Shown piece by piece: positions 1 through 10,872 of a stretch of DNA of 64,000 nucleotides. The translations under genes and the position numbers were made by a program. Below the pieces are notes generated by a model. It had not been told where the DNA came from, did not search any database, and saw only the letters and a program-made list of their open reading frames with translations. Location of the stretch: assembly GCA_022457155.1 (NCBI GenBank), contig JAJGOT010000207.1, positions 1,066,501 to 1,130,500 on the forward strand, written 5' to 3'. Each line of letters starts with the position of its first letter. Position 1 is the first letter of the stretch. The stretch is from Cladopsammia gracilis (taxonomy: Eukaryota > Cnidaria > Anthozoa > Scleractinia > Dendrophylliidae).

Positions 1-258
1 GGGAACCAAAGCACAAGGCTGTATCTAAATGTGTTCAGATTTTAGGTTTTAAAATATGATGCTATTTTGACTTTTGAAGAGTCAAAACATGTGCATACAC
101 ACAGATTTTAGAAACTCAAACTCTGAGAATTCAACCAAATAAGCTAAAAATGGGCACACAACATTCCCAGCATCTATAGATGTAGAAAACCAAAGAACAA
201 GGCTGTATCTCAAAGCGTTCAGAAGTTAGATTTCAAAATATGATATTTTGACTTTTTA
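1..258. repeat. Direct repeat, two diverged copies
   Basis: Two copies of about 75 bp lie at roughly 5-80 and 187-258. Both run from an AACCAAAG(C/A)ACAAGGCTGTATCT start through a TTTTGACTTTT end. They are diverged but colinear and lead into the satellite block that follows. I see no coding potential. Confidence 0.7.
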
Positions 259-261
259 GGA

Positions 262-780
262 GTAGCCGCCTTTGACATTTCGATGACCGCTACATAACGT
301 TGTTGCACATAATGGACACCAAACCTTACTAAAGTTGTTGCCCTTTTCATGGGCTTTCCAACGATGTCTAACAAGTCTAAATACGATAAAACCCTGATTT
401 TTTATGATTTTTTTTCGCCTTTCATGGGCTTGGTTGGTATGAAATCCCCTCACTTTTTGGTTGGTACGAAATCCCCTCACTTTTTTTGGTTGGTATGAAA
501 TCCCCTCATTTTTTTGGTTGGTATGAAATCCCCTCATTTTTGGTTGGTATGAAATCCCCTCACTTTTTGGTTGGTATGAAATCCCCTCACCTTTTGGTTG
601 GTATGAAATCCCCTCACTTTTTTGGGTTGGACGGTTCGGTGACCGCTACATGATGTAGTTCCCACGCGATGGACATCAAACCTCATTAATATTGTTGCCC
701 TTTTCATGGGCTTTCCAACGATGTCTTTCAAGTCTAAATATGATAAAACCCTGATTTTTTATGATTGTTTTTTTCGTCTT
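262..780. repeat. Satellite unit flanking a 24-29 bp minisatellite
   Basis: A segment at about 280-420 recurs at about 640-780. Shared blocks include GTGACCGCTACAT-like and CCTTTTCATGGGCTTTCCAA, at a spacing near 360 bp. Between them, about 427-630 holds at least seven tandem copies of a 24-29 bp unit with core GGTTGGTATGAAATCCCCTCA, varying mainly in the length of a T run. The two short ORFs on the minus strand here are translations of the repeat, not genes. Confidence 0.85.
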
Positions 781-944
781 AGGCATTTGTTTTAAAAACA
801 ATAAATAAATGTAACTGTAAAATAAAACTGTAACTGTAAAATAAATTGTGAATGTTTAAAAGCTACCAGGAAATGATGTTTGGGGAAGTTTTAAAGTCTT
901 GGCACCGATAAAAGGACCATTAAAAAGAAAAAAAAGGTATTTTT

Positions 945-1020
945 GGGGAGTCGAACCCGGGCCAAGAAGGCATAGAGCGTATCTACGAACCAACACGGTG
1001 CGCAAACACGCTCTAACCCC
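945..1020 (-). repeat. tRNA-like head (pol III promoter-like), degenerate
   Basis: On the minus strand these 76 nt begin GGGGTTAGAGCG and end with a B-box-like GGGTTCGACTCC. The length fits a tRNA, but the acceptor arm pairs only over GGGG/CCCC and the T-arm is imperfect. A decayed tRNA-derived SINE head is more likely than a functional tRNA gene. Confidence 0.45.
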
Positions 1021-1030
1021 TAAATAGAGT

Positions 1031-2738
1031 AAAAAATTAGCAGCTATTTATTCTTTAAAAATTAGCAATACAATCTTTTCAAAACATTTTTACATGATAA
1101 CAAAGACAAAGCATTAGTGCATTGTGTGACAAAATAACCTAATGAAATCACACATTCTCGCGGAGTAATCAGACAATTAAAAAGGTATATCTGAAAAGGT
1201 CTGAATTGCTCTCATTTTTGGTTTTTGAATATTTAATGAGGTCGGTGCATTGTTAATTAGGAAAAGAAAAAGTACGAAATCCCCTCATTTTGTAGTAAAA
1301 TAATATTTAAATATCTCAAAATAAGGAGGGTTAACGTCTTCTAATTAATGTAGATTGATTACCGTATCAGGAGGTATTCGTGGAAAAAAAATTGTCGCCG
1401 TACGTTGAAATGTAAATGCTCTAGATCTCAATGTCACAAAGTACAATATTTGTATTCCCCTAAAGCAAAAGTTGGAGATTACCTTGTGAAAAAAAATCAA
1501 TATCTTCAAAAGGTTTTACTCAAAATATCTACAAATTCATATGAATAATACATATGCTAAGGCTCTAATGCCGTAAAAATTTTAGATATGTTTGTCAAAA
1601 TACAAAGGACTTACAGCATAACAAAAGTTAGCTTAGAATTGTTATGAAGGTAAGAACACACTGTCAATCAAACGCAAATAACTTTTAATTATAGAGAGCT
1701 AAAGAGCTATAATACCCCACAAAAATTCTCGCATAAATATTCCTTCTGTGAAGTAAAAATGAAGTTTCCTGATTAAAACCTATTCTGTTGACAAGCAAAT
1801 TAATACTGATAAGAAAAATTTCAAAAGAGGTCTTAAATCCCCTCATTTTGGCAACTTTGAGATGCCATAACTATTAACCAGAAAAGGGTTAAGAATTTCT
1901 GAGAAGTGTAGATTAAACGCCACAGAAAAAGCTACCTGTCGATTCATTTTCATGGATTGTCGACGAAAAGAAGAGGAAAAATAAACAAAAACAATTCGCG
2001 AACGAAAACCCCTCATTTCGTATTTCAAAATTCAAAAAATTCTAAAAAATCAGAAATTTAATTAAATTACGTCAAATTTATGTAAAATATTCTCTAAGCA
2101 TTCCTTTATAACGATGAATTTTTTCAAGTCTTAACCCTTTAATTTGTGGCAGATATGCGCCATTGTTTTATGGACAAAAATCGTCTCGGAAAAAAATCTC
2201 ATTAATGATTCAAGTGCAGCAAAGATAGGGACCCTCTCCTTATGCTATGGGGGGTCGAAAATGGCGGGAAAAAAAAATTCGGGGTTAAGGAAAAAGACGA
2301 AGGGTTAGTGAATAAAGGCCTGGAGAAGAGGATAAAATGAAAATTTTCAGGAATTTCAGGAATGTTTACCCAGAGATGTAGCTCCCACGAAAAAAGCCTG
2401 ATAAGCCCTCACTTTTTTTTTTACTTGAGGAGTGTTGAGAGCCACCTTAAGTTTAAAGTGAATTAATTAGTGTAGATTGATCACTGCACAATGGGGAGTC
2501 AGCTAATTGTGTTTTAAGAGAGCAATGATTGAACCTGTTGACTGTAGCTCCCTTGGTGAAAAGTGAGGGGAATTCAGGCCGTGGGGGACGCTAAGTTAAG
2601 TCACAATCTCATTCCATTTGTGTCACCACGCAACGCTCATCCCCACTAACGGCTGTTCAAACCTGGACCACATTCCTTGCCAATTGAGTTTTTGCAATAA
2701 ATTCAGTGAACCAATCATGTATCACTAAAATGAAAATG
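1031..2738. other. AT-rich non-coding tract with scattered satellite cores
   Basis: No supportable gene. Degenerate copies of the AAATCCCCTCA core recur singly near 1277, 1828, 2008 and 2405, and as the reverse complement near 2560. They suggest decay or seeding of the neighbouring minisatellite. The rest is AT-rich unique-looking sequence. Confidence 0.55.
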
Positions 2739-3070
2739 CTTCTGAGTATCCCTTAATAAGAATCCCTGTCTTGAGTAGCAAACCGCGAAAAAATGCAGGG
2801 AAGTAACGACTTTACTGCTCCGCTAAACACTGCGAAAGATCCAACTTTAAAACATTAAAAAGTGTTTACAGAGCTGACGACTGTGTAGCCGCGCGTGTGG
2901 AGTCATACGCGCAGGTTTTGCGACGTCATACACGCCCGCGAATTTGCCTTGCGCGACCGACTGACACATGTCACGGAGGCGTGCCCGCAAAACATTCTGC
3001 TAGCCATGACCATGAAAAATGACGGATACAGGTTCTATGAGTATGGTGCTGCGCAGTCGGGCCGAAGGCC
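2739..3070 (+). repeat. Dispersed repeat, copy 1 (copy 2 at 43230-43560)
   Basis: Both copies start CTTCTGAGTATCCCTTAAT. They share TCCCTGTCTTGAGTAGCAAA and the block GCTAGCCATGACCATGAAAA, followed by TTCTATGAGTATGG. Order and strand are the same, 40 kb apart. The 99-residue ORF from 2895 runs through it, but its reading frame is not kept in copy 2, so I do not call it a gene. Confidence 0.75.
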
Positions 3071-3375
3071 CGCCAAGTGCTCCACTAATAACGTGTGGGT
3101 GTGGAAGATTATGGAAGATTTTCCAAACTTTGGGTCAAGCTCGGGAAATGAGGTATGGAAATACAATGATAACCAAACCGTAAATACATGTTAATCTACA
3201 TATACATGTATTTTGGAAACATTCTGAACACTCAAAATACTCCTTGGAAGCATTTTGCCCAAATGCAAAATATTGAAGACAGTAAAGCTCAACCACGATA
3301 CTGACTAGTAGTTACTTATTTCAGAAATCCATAAATTACTTGAAATAAAAATGTGAATTGAAACCAGAATATTAG

Positions 3376-3442
3376 TTCTACCTCGACATCAGTCCGAGTC
3401 ACTACGGAGTTACATGAGAAGCATGCGCATGCTTATCAAGTC
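3376..3442 (+). repeat. DIRS-like element, left inverted terminal repeat
   Basis: 3379-3419 is the reverse complement of 7806-7846 with one mismatch in 41 bp. The arm contains CCTCGACATCAGTCCGAGTC. It continues inward into a GCATGCGCATGC palindrome, which is also present in the separate palindrome at 8011-8035. Inverted terminal repeats are the expected ends for DIRS-group elements and unlike the split direct repeats of Ngaro. Confidence 0.85.
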
Positions 3443-3595
3443 ATTCAAGTGTTTGCTTTCGAGCCAGTCAACACGAGTTCTACTGCTCTTAACAGATACA
3501 ACCCTTTGGACTAACAAGTCGCAAATCACCAACCGTGAGTAATTTATCGTTTCTTCGCTTTCCACTAACCTTTGTTTCCGCCAGAATTCTTTTAA

Positions 3596-4669
3596 ATGGC
3601 GGACGAATTAAACTCATCTTCTGCGGTTCCACCATGCCCACCGGGTGATGTAACTGACCCACTGGGTCAAAAAACCAGTCTAGAAGAGACTTTAGCGAGC
3701 CTAAGCAGTAATATGGGAAATATGACGGACCTGATGGCTAAAATGTATGAACGCCTTGAGGAGAGCGCACTGAGCCAGCACCTACCGGGCGCATCTGGCC
3801 AACGCCATCGACGACGGTCTTCCACTGAGTTGTCAGACTCCGAAAATGAGGATGTTAGGCCTCTAGAAAAATTTAGGCGAAAAGATGACGACACATTAAG
3901 CATACACGCGTCTCATTCGGAGGATGAAGTAAATCATCTTCTGAATAGTGGCCCACCAGGTTCTAGCCACGTCACTGACTCCGTGCAAGCTGATGATGAA
4001 GATGCGCTGCTAAAAGAACTAGAAACCGCCTTTCGTGATGACGATAAAAAGGGGCCGAAAGTTCAACAGCAGCTCGCAGGTATCGCCCTTAAACGGTGGG
4101 GAAAAAAGCTACCAGCGGAAAAGATAACAAGCATTCTTGCTAAGCACGCACAACCAGAAAACTGCGAGGAATTAACCATTCCGCGTGTGAACCCCGAAAT
4201 ATGGGCGCCGCTAAACGCTTTTAAGCGAAAAGCGGACCTACGATTAGCCAACATGCAACAGTCATTGCAAAAGGCTACCTTCGCCATGTTGACAACATGT
4301 GACCAGCTCCTGGCGGTAAAAACTAAAGTGGAAACAAAGGAAATGCTCACAGATAGCATTGATGCCATCACCCTTATTGGGCATGTGGCGTCCAAATTAT
4401 CTGCCTTAAGGCACGAGCAACTTAAGCCTTCTTTAAGGCAGGAGTTTCACACCATATGCACAAACAACGCGTCTACGTCCTTCAATCTTTTAATTGGGGA
4501 CGACCTGGCGAAACAAATTCGAGACGCAAAAGAGACCAATCGCCTTGGCAAAACGGTCACCGGTCCGTCGAAACAATTCAGTGACCACAACAGAGGCTTC
4601 CGGCGAAATAACTCTTGGTCCAACAGCTACAAACCATCCGAAAAACACCACAAGGGTGGACCGCGCTAG
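3596..4669 (+). CDS. DIRS-like retroelement Gag-like protein
   Basis: This 357-residue ORF is the first gene inside the DIRS inverted repeats. By position it should be the Gag-like particle protein of the element. It has a Ser/Pro-rich start, a predicted helical stretch at residues 30-60, an acidic Asp/Glu-rich middle (residues 80-155) and a basic, Asn/Arg/Lys-rich C-terminus. I see no CCHC knuckle. The ATG at 3596 follows a stop-rich 5' region. The ORF ends at a TAG (4667-4669); the same frame then stays open into the reverse transcriptase N-terminus, so the stop could be a read-through site or a simple mutation. Function is inferred from position; the sequence alone shows only a charged, non-enzymatic protein. 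Confidence 0.75.
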   Translation: MADELNSSSAVPPCPPGDVTDPLGQKTSLEETLASLSSNMGNMTDLMAKMYERLEESALSQHLPGASGQRHRRRSSTELSDSENEDVRPLEKFRRKDDDTLSIHASHSEDEVNHLLNSGPPGSSHVTDSVQADDEDALLKELETAFRDDDKKGPKVQQQLAGIALKRWGKKLPAEKITSILAKHAQPENCEELTIPRVNPEIWAPLNAFKRKADLRLANMQQSLQKATFAMLTTCDQLLAVKTKVETKEMLTDSIDAITLIGHVASKLSALRHEQLKPSLRQEFHTICTNNASTSFNLLIGDDLAKQIRDAKETNRLGKTVTGPSKQFSDHNRGFRRNNSWSNSYKPSEKHHKGGPR

Positions 4670-6589
4670 CCTTTTTTTGGGGAAAGGCCACCGCTCAACC
4701 GGGAGAAAGAAACCTTTTCACGACAGGAACGAGACGGAAAAGAAATAATTGCCTCATTGGAAAAAATTAAGTTAGCGGTGAGTGAATTTACATCATTCGT
4801 AGAGTCAAATTTAAAGAAATATCTAATCCATCGCTGTGGGGCTTTTGCGGCCGGATGCATAGCGCATTCCTTAGGGGCGTGGAGGGAACTTACTTCTGAT
4901 AAGGAAATTCTCTCCACTGTAATGGGAATGAAAATTGAATTTGATGTAACGCCCCGCCAACAATTTCTACCCACATGCAAGCTATCATCGATCTAGAGAT
5001 AGATAATCTTCTATCGAAAAGTGTAATTGAGCCCACCGGGCACAATGAAAGGGAGATAATTTCTGATGTATTCGTTCGCGATAAAAAAGATGGCAGTCAT
5101 AGAATGATTCTTAACCTTAAGAATCTTAACCAATATGCCAACAAACTTCATTTTAAGATGGACACCCTTGACACTATCATTAAACTAGTTGAAAAAGATT
5201 GTTTCATGGCGTCAATTGACTTGAAAGACGCGTACTATTCAGTGCCAATCGCTGCATCGGACAGGCAATACTTACGTTTCTCTTGGAGGGGGCAACTTTA
5301 TCAGTTCACATGCTTACCCAATGGCCTCTCATGCGGGCCCAGAAAGTTTACCAAACTTTTCAAACCTGCGCTAACAGAATTACACCTAAAGGGTCATATC
5401 TCCAGCGGTTATATTGATGACCTGTATTTACAAGGGAAGACATACAATGATTGTGTGCACAATGTTATAGACACTGTCATTCAGATTGATACCTTGGGAC
5501 TCGTAATCCACCCAGAGAAATCTGTCCCCTCCCAACAACTAGTAATTCTGGGTTTCGTTCTAAACTCGGTCACTATGATAATTACGCTAACTCAGGAAAA
5601 GGCCCTGGCACTCCAAACTGCATGCATTACGCTGCTTAACACAGCTTCTCCTACGATAAGAGAAGTAGCACGAGTGCTCGGAAAGATTCTATATTATCGC
5701 CACATCGAACACGATAAAACTTGCGCCCTGCGCACAAACCGATGGAATTTTGACAGGCGCATGTCTTTGGGTGCAAAGGCTAAATCGGAGCTTGAGTGGT
5801 GGATAGCTCATGTGATGACAGCAAACCGACATGACCCGGGATCAGCCCTTGTGCGAACTCATGACAGATGCTTCTAACGAAGGTTGGGGGGCGGTATACG
5901 GAAAACAGACGACAGGTGGCCTTTGGGCTTCGGACGAAAAGCGTCATCACATAAACTATCTGGAACTATTAGCAGTATTTCTGGGATTAAAAGCCTTTTG
6001 CAGCTCGCACCGCGACAGGCACATTAGTTTAAAAATAGATAACACCACTGCGGTTGTGGTAATTAACCACATGGGCACAAGCCACTCTGACCACTTGAAC
6101 ATCTTATGCAAAGAAATTTGGGATTGGTGTATAGCACGAAATCTCTGGATTAGTGCAGGACACATTGCAGGAAAAGCTAATGTACAAGCTGACCTGGAAT
6201 CCAGACAAAACCAAACCGAAACTGAATGGATGCTAAATCCAACCTTGCTTTCTCAATCCCTTAAGACATTGAAATTTGCACCAGATATCGATCTATTCGC
6301 CTCTAGGCTAAACAAACAGTTTCCTAGTTATGTCACATATAGGCCGGACCCAGAATCAATAGCCATTGATGCATTCTCAATCAACTGGGCAAATCTAAAA
6401 TTCTATGCTTTTCCTCCATTTAGTGTTATAGCAGCTGTGCTCAAGAAAATTCAGGAGGACAAAGCCATAGGAGTGTGTGTACTACCCAACTGGCCGACGC
6501 AGGCCTGGTTTCCCAAGGCAATAAAAATGACAGTACAGGAACCCGTAGTGTTGAAAGCGAGCAAAACGCTCCTACACTTGTCCAATTAA
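4670..6589 (+). pseudogene. DIRS-like reverse transcriptase / RNase H / methyltransferase-like polyprotein, frameshifted
   Basis: Polymerase gene of the DIRS-like element, read in three pieces. The RT N-terminus is at 4670-4996, the RT core at 4975-5877 in another frame, and RNase H plus downstream domain at 5831-6589 back in the first frame. The core has the catalytic YIDD at 5410-5421 and an SIDLKDAYYSVP motif. RNase H shows TDAS (Asp codon 5867-5869), the LELLAV Glu, a KIDN Asp and a final ADLESR Asp, so the usual acidic residues remain. After RNase H comes a region with DLFASR, DAFSINW and FPPF motifs. This fits the adenine-methyltransferase-like domain described for DIRS elements, although its DPPY-type motif reads FPPF. 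Frameshifts near 4975-4996 and 5831-5870 break it unless they are translational. It lies between Gag and the recombinase, the normal place. Confidence 0.85.
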
Positions 6590-6695
6590 CCAGCCGCACT
6601 CCATCCGCTCCACAAAAAACTAACCCTCCTAATTTGTCACTTATCAGGAATCACTGAACAATAAAGACATTTCCACTACTGCGAAAGAAATAATT

Positions 6696-7685
6696 ATGGC
6701 CTCTTGGCGTTCTAGTACTGCCAAACAATACCAGACATACCTCTCCCGATGGGAATTTTTTTGTAATTCCCGGAACATTAACAAATTTGGCGCTAGCATT
6801 GAAAATGGAATTGATTTCTTGGCATCCCTTTATGAGAAAGGCCTGGGATATAGCGCCATTAATGCCGCTAGATCAGCCCTGTCATCAGTATATGACCTTC
6901 CGGATGGGAATACGTTTGGCACACACCCACTTGTGACTGGGTTTCTAAAAGGCGTATTTGAACTTAAACCATCTTTACCTAGATATACAAGTATTTGGGA
7001 CGTCGAGACAGTCTTGCAGTACCTAACAACGTTGCATCCGATAGCCGAACTCGATATCAAGATCCTGACCAAAAAACTTACAATGTTACTTTGTCTTCTG
7101 ACCGGACAGTGGTGCCAAACTTTGACAAAGCTAGACATTACTCTCATGCAAGAACTGCCGGATAAATACGCGTTTACCATCGGAGAGAAGCTTAAAACTA
7201 TTAAACCAAGGAGACACCTTGAGCCCATAGAACTAGTTGCTTACAAACAGGATGAAAGCCTATGCGTAGTTTCGCACATAAAGCGTTATCTGCATATCAC
7301 TAAGGAGCTCAGGGGACAGAACTGTCAACTTCTTATTAGTTTTATCAAACCGCACAATCCGGTCTCTAATTCCACAATAGGAAAATGGGTCAAGTCCATT
7401 CTTGACAATGCGGGCATTGATGTCACGAAATTCTCTGGAAATAGCGCTAGACCCGCAGCGACTTCCTATGGAACGAAAACTGGTCTTACTCTCCAAGAAA
7501 TACTTAAGGCCGGCGGCTGGTCTAATGCGCAAACATTTGCTATCTACTATAATAAGCCTATAGAGAGTAACTTTGGTGCAAGCATTTTAGAACATTTTCA
7601 GGGTACTCATAACCCCTTGTTTTATGATATCGCTTACCCGTATGTTTGTTCGATAGATTGCAATTACAATTTTACATGCATGTAA
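6696..7685 (+). pseudogene. DIRS-like tyrosine recombinase, open but catalytically altered
   Basis: An uninterrupted 329-residue ORF follows the polymerase. Residues 1-90 resemble the N-terminal DNA-binding half of DIRS/phage-type recombinases (SSTAKQYQTYLSRW). Residues 125-300 hold the catalytic half. The place where the family has its first Arg reads TGQWCQTL, giving Trp139 (codon TGG at 7110-7112). The HxxR-type box reads GNSARP, so the His position is Asn249 while Arg252 is kept. Trp275 in GGWS and Tyr285 in IYYNKP remain. In the family this enzyme inserts the circular DNA copy in place of a DDE integrase. Loss of two catalytic positions suggests this copy cannot self-mobilise. The CGG to TGG type change is what CpG methylation decay would give. 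Confidence 0.85.
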
Positions 7686-7846
7686 CGCAACGCGCAACGC
7701 GTTGTACATTGATATCATTACACGTATGGTCACCTATGACCAAATAAAGCTGTTACCGTTTATACGATTGTACAGCTACTTGTTCGTGTTTCCAGGGCTT
7801 TCAAATCTCATGTAACTCCATAGTGACTCGGACTGATGTCGAGGTA
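7686..7846 (+). repeat. DIRS-like 3' end and right inverted terminal repeat
   Basis: Non-coding 3' region with an AATAAA at 7741-7746 that could be a polyadenylation signal. It ends in the right inverted terminal repeat at 7806-7846, which pairs with 3379-3419. The element from 3376 to about 7850 is about 4.5 kb, close to full size for DIRS elements. Confidence 0.8.
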
Positions 7847-7848
7847 GA

Positions 7849-8119
7849 ATTCAAAAATTAAACGAGACTTACCTAAGTCGATGTTTGATTGTAATTCTTC
7901 CTCGTCATCAGTCAGGAACGAAGGAGTTACATGTCCAGCCCTTGCGTTCTTTCCCTCCCGTAATCCTTCGTTCCTTTTTTCTCTTGGAAACACTCGCTTT
8001 GAAGACTGACTTGATACGCATGCGCATGCTTCTCATGCAACTCCTTCGTTCCTGACTGATGACGAGGAAGAATTCCAATCAAACATCAACTTAGGTAAGT
8101 CTCGTTTAATTTTTGAATT
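7849..8119. repeat. Large imperfect palindrome, DIRS-end related
   Basis: Arms 7849-7932 and 8035-8119 are reverse complements over about 85 bp with roughly four mismatches. They enclose a 102-bp centre. Each arm contains GACTGATGACGAGGAAGAATT or its complement, a diverged version of the DIRS terminal repeat (GACTGATGTCGAGGTAGAATT). The right half also carries GCATGCGCATGC, as the left DIRS end does. The outer arm ends include ACTTAGGTAAGT, a good splice donor. It directly abuts the DIRS right end. It may be the fused ends of a second, gutted DIRS relative or a foldback element. Confidence 0.8.
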
Positions 8120-8460
8120 ATAATTTGTATTAATGTGTGGCTGCATTTGGAAAAAGGTTCTTCAGTTTCTCAGCCTGGTTCTTAGTATTTTCTTTTGACC
8201 ATTGTGAAGCCTGGTTTTAAATTCCAACATGCCAAGCACATGAACGCATGCATTTACCCAATAAACATTTTGCTTTTACTGTCAGTGTCATTTCGAACTT
8301 TGAATGTTTATTTAACAGGTGGATTATTGTGCAAGTCATTCATTATTTAAAAATAAATTAATTTTATTTCCCTATATTTCATACCGATCAGAGCAGAGCT
8401 AGGGAAAATCCTACAAGAGCCTGACGTAACCAAGGCCATATGGGAGCGATTTAAGGGAGG

Positions 8461-9840
8461 ATGGAAAGGCTACTGACTGTTCTAAGACAGTCTGAGAACA
8501 AAGATGTAATGGAAGTTATGGAGGAGGCAGGAGGTCTTGACATTAATGATAAAAATGGTAAGTTTCATATTCAGAAATAAATTAACAACTTTCTTGAAGT
8601 AATAACATCTTGCCTACTATTGCTTTAATTTTTACTAGCTTGTGGGTCTTTGATTATGCCAGGATGTCTAGAAATTCTATTAGTGCAATTTGGCAAATGC
8701 AAGAGAAACACTAGGTGGCTTGCCCATGGTTCTGTGATTTAGATGCCATCATGATGGCTTTATGAAATCACCTGCAATGAGACACAAGTGACAAGTGCTG
8801 AAAGAATGCCTATGTATGTCTTCGTTCAAACTAAACTCCAACTGCGAGCATTGAAAAATGACAAACAAGATCAAATTCCCTTACTCTCTACGATTGGCTT
8901 AACGATAAGTCACTTAATTGGATTTTCTAACATTTAAATTATTTTAATGTCAGCATCTGTAGCAACTATGGCTTCCAATGGCAAGCCAAAAAATGGTTCA
9001 TAAGGGCCATCATGGCTCTATCAAACACAGCTACCTTTACCCCTGTATGGTGAAGCAAACATAATATCTTTTGGTTACTAACATAATGCTATAAATAATG
9101 AGCAAATTGTCTTGCACTGGTTTGTTGTTGGGTATTTTTCAATGCTGCAAAGCAGAAATACACTATTTATTGTTGTGTAATACCAGTGGAAAATTGCAAG
9201 AAAAATAACATTTAGATGTCATATGGTATGGTTAACTACACACAGAAGACACTAGCTATTTTCTGGTGATTTTTACATGATTATTTTTTTCTCCAATTTT
9301 AGAAGTTCAAAACCACTGCATAATGGCTGGGCTGCCATATTTATTTGCAGACAAAAGAAAAGGAGCCCTTCCAGCCAGTTCATTTTGGAAGAGAGCAAAG
9401 GTAGGTATTAAACATTAGTTGCTAAGAACATATCTTTAAGTACATAACACTTTATGTGCACTAACGAAGGAGAACACAAATTAAGTATTCTTTTGTTGAT
9501 GTCCAGTTTCTTGATTCAAGCAGATAAATTTTAATGCTTTCTTGTGTCTACTTACATTGTACCAACTACACTGTAGAAATGACTTTGAGTGTGGTGTGAA
9601 TGTACTAACCTAGGCTGGGGCTTATATGAGCCCCGACACCTCTACATCAGATGCACTCTTGAATCTCTGATTATTAGGTAACCATAGTTATTCTTATTTT
9701 CTTCTAATTTACAGCATGAAGATCAGGATGAAGTCATGGATTGGCTTTTTGAAGAAACAACATCCCCAAGACTTATTAGCACTGGAGAAATCAAGGACAT
9801 AAATGAACTGTCTAGTTTCGGAAGGGATGGTGGTTTGTAG
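8461..9840 (+). CDS. Three-exon gene or gene tail, unrecognised
   Basis: Three segments join with matching splice phases: 8461-8557 (donor GTAAGT at 8558, phase 1), 9303-9400 (acceptor TTTTAG, donor GTAGGT, phase 0) and 9715-9840 (acceptor TTACAG, stop TAG 9838-9840). The joined protein is 106 residues, starts MERLLTVLRQS and contains GLPYLFADKRKGALP and VMDWLFEETTSPRL. An upstream stretch at about 8390-8478 is open in another frame (ELGKILQEP, IWERFKGGWKG) and reads like earlier coding sequence. The gene may therefore be longer, with an indel near 8460. I do not recognise the family; possible death-fold/helical adaptor or transposon accessory are guesses only. The phase agreement of two introns is the main evidence. 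It lies directly downstream of the palindrome. Confidence 0.5.
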
Positions 9841-10872
9841 ATTCCAGCCACCGAGTATTCCAGTTGCAGTGGCTTCCCTCTTGGGTAGTTTTTATTGCTT
9901 TAACATGGAGTTCCCAAAGGTATTGGTGGGAGTGAAAATTTTTTTTTTCTTTTTAGATTATGTGCTGTTAGGACAGGCAAGTGCAACTCTTTCACTGTCT
10001 GTGGAACATGTTTTGTCAGATTTACTGAAGGTGAAGGCTTGATGTTTCAGTCCATATAATGAATATATGTTAAGCCTTTACCATCAAACATATATATTTG
10101 GAAAAGACTGTTCTACACACAGTGAAAGGTTGTTTAAGAGGTTGTTTTCCAAACAAAACAATGTGTCATATCTGAAAAAGATCAGGTCCATGAGAAGTGG
10201 CACAAAGTAAGCTTATGATAATTGATTAGAATGTTCAAATTTTCTGTGCATGGTTATGTTTACGTCACTTATGACAAGTGTCGTTTGGGACAGTGTATAT
10301 ATGCCATATACATTTACCACATAGGTACCAGTGAACTTTGTTGCTGATCTTGTAGAAACTAACAGCCAATCAGTTTTAGTCATGTGCTGGATAGCCAGGT
10401 TGAGAGGCGAGAGAAAATACTGACTACCACGGTGTAGTTATTGTAACCCATTTTTGAGTGTGAGTAGAATTGTTAAAATAACCATTAAAAACGTTTTTAA
10501 GAAAAAGTCAACATTCACAGCAAAATTCAGTCCTAGTCCTACCTTAAAGGTGATTTTCTTTTCTCGTATTCGTTGCCCAGGCCAGCCTCTCATTCTAATG
10601 CATTCTGGCCTTTCAACATCGCCACCGCACTGCATGCTTGGAAATGGCGAAAATTTTTTACAGGGTTCATTCCTTCCCCACATATTTCATATTTATACTA
10701 AGTCCACAGCCACTCCGACCTACCACCGAAATTTCGCGCTTGTTGTGTTCTTCAGTGGTCGCAACTTCCAAAATATGCCGTGGTAGGTCGAGAAATTCAT
10801 CCAGAGTTGAGTCCCAAAGCTACTTCATTTCATGGCAGCCATTTTTCCAGTTCAACAAGCAACCGAGCCAAA
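9841..10872. other. Non-coding tract
   Basis: AT-rich sequence following the three-exon gene. The 9803-10042 and 10438-10889 ORFs overlap on several frames, lack recognisable motifs and are not supported as genes. I see no repeat or RNA gene. Confidence 0.5.

Noticed and set aside
256..731. Minus-strand ORFs with repeated RGFHTNQK units
   Set aside because: They are translations of the 24-29 bp minisatellite; the frame follows repeat length and has no start or splice context.
945..1020. Functional tRNA gene
   Set aside because: Length and B box fit, but the acceptor and T stems do not pair properly.
2895..3194. 99-residue plus-strand ORF
   Set aside because: It runs through the dispersed repeat, and the frame is not kept in the second copy at 43.2 kb.
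4494..4748. 84-residue ORF overlapping the end of DIRS Gag
   Set aside because: Shadow frame over the basic Gag tail; no motif, and the real frame continues into the polymerase.
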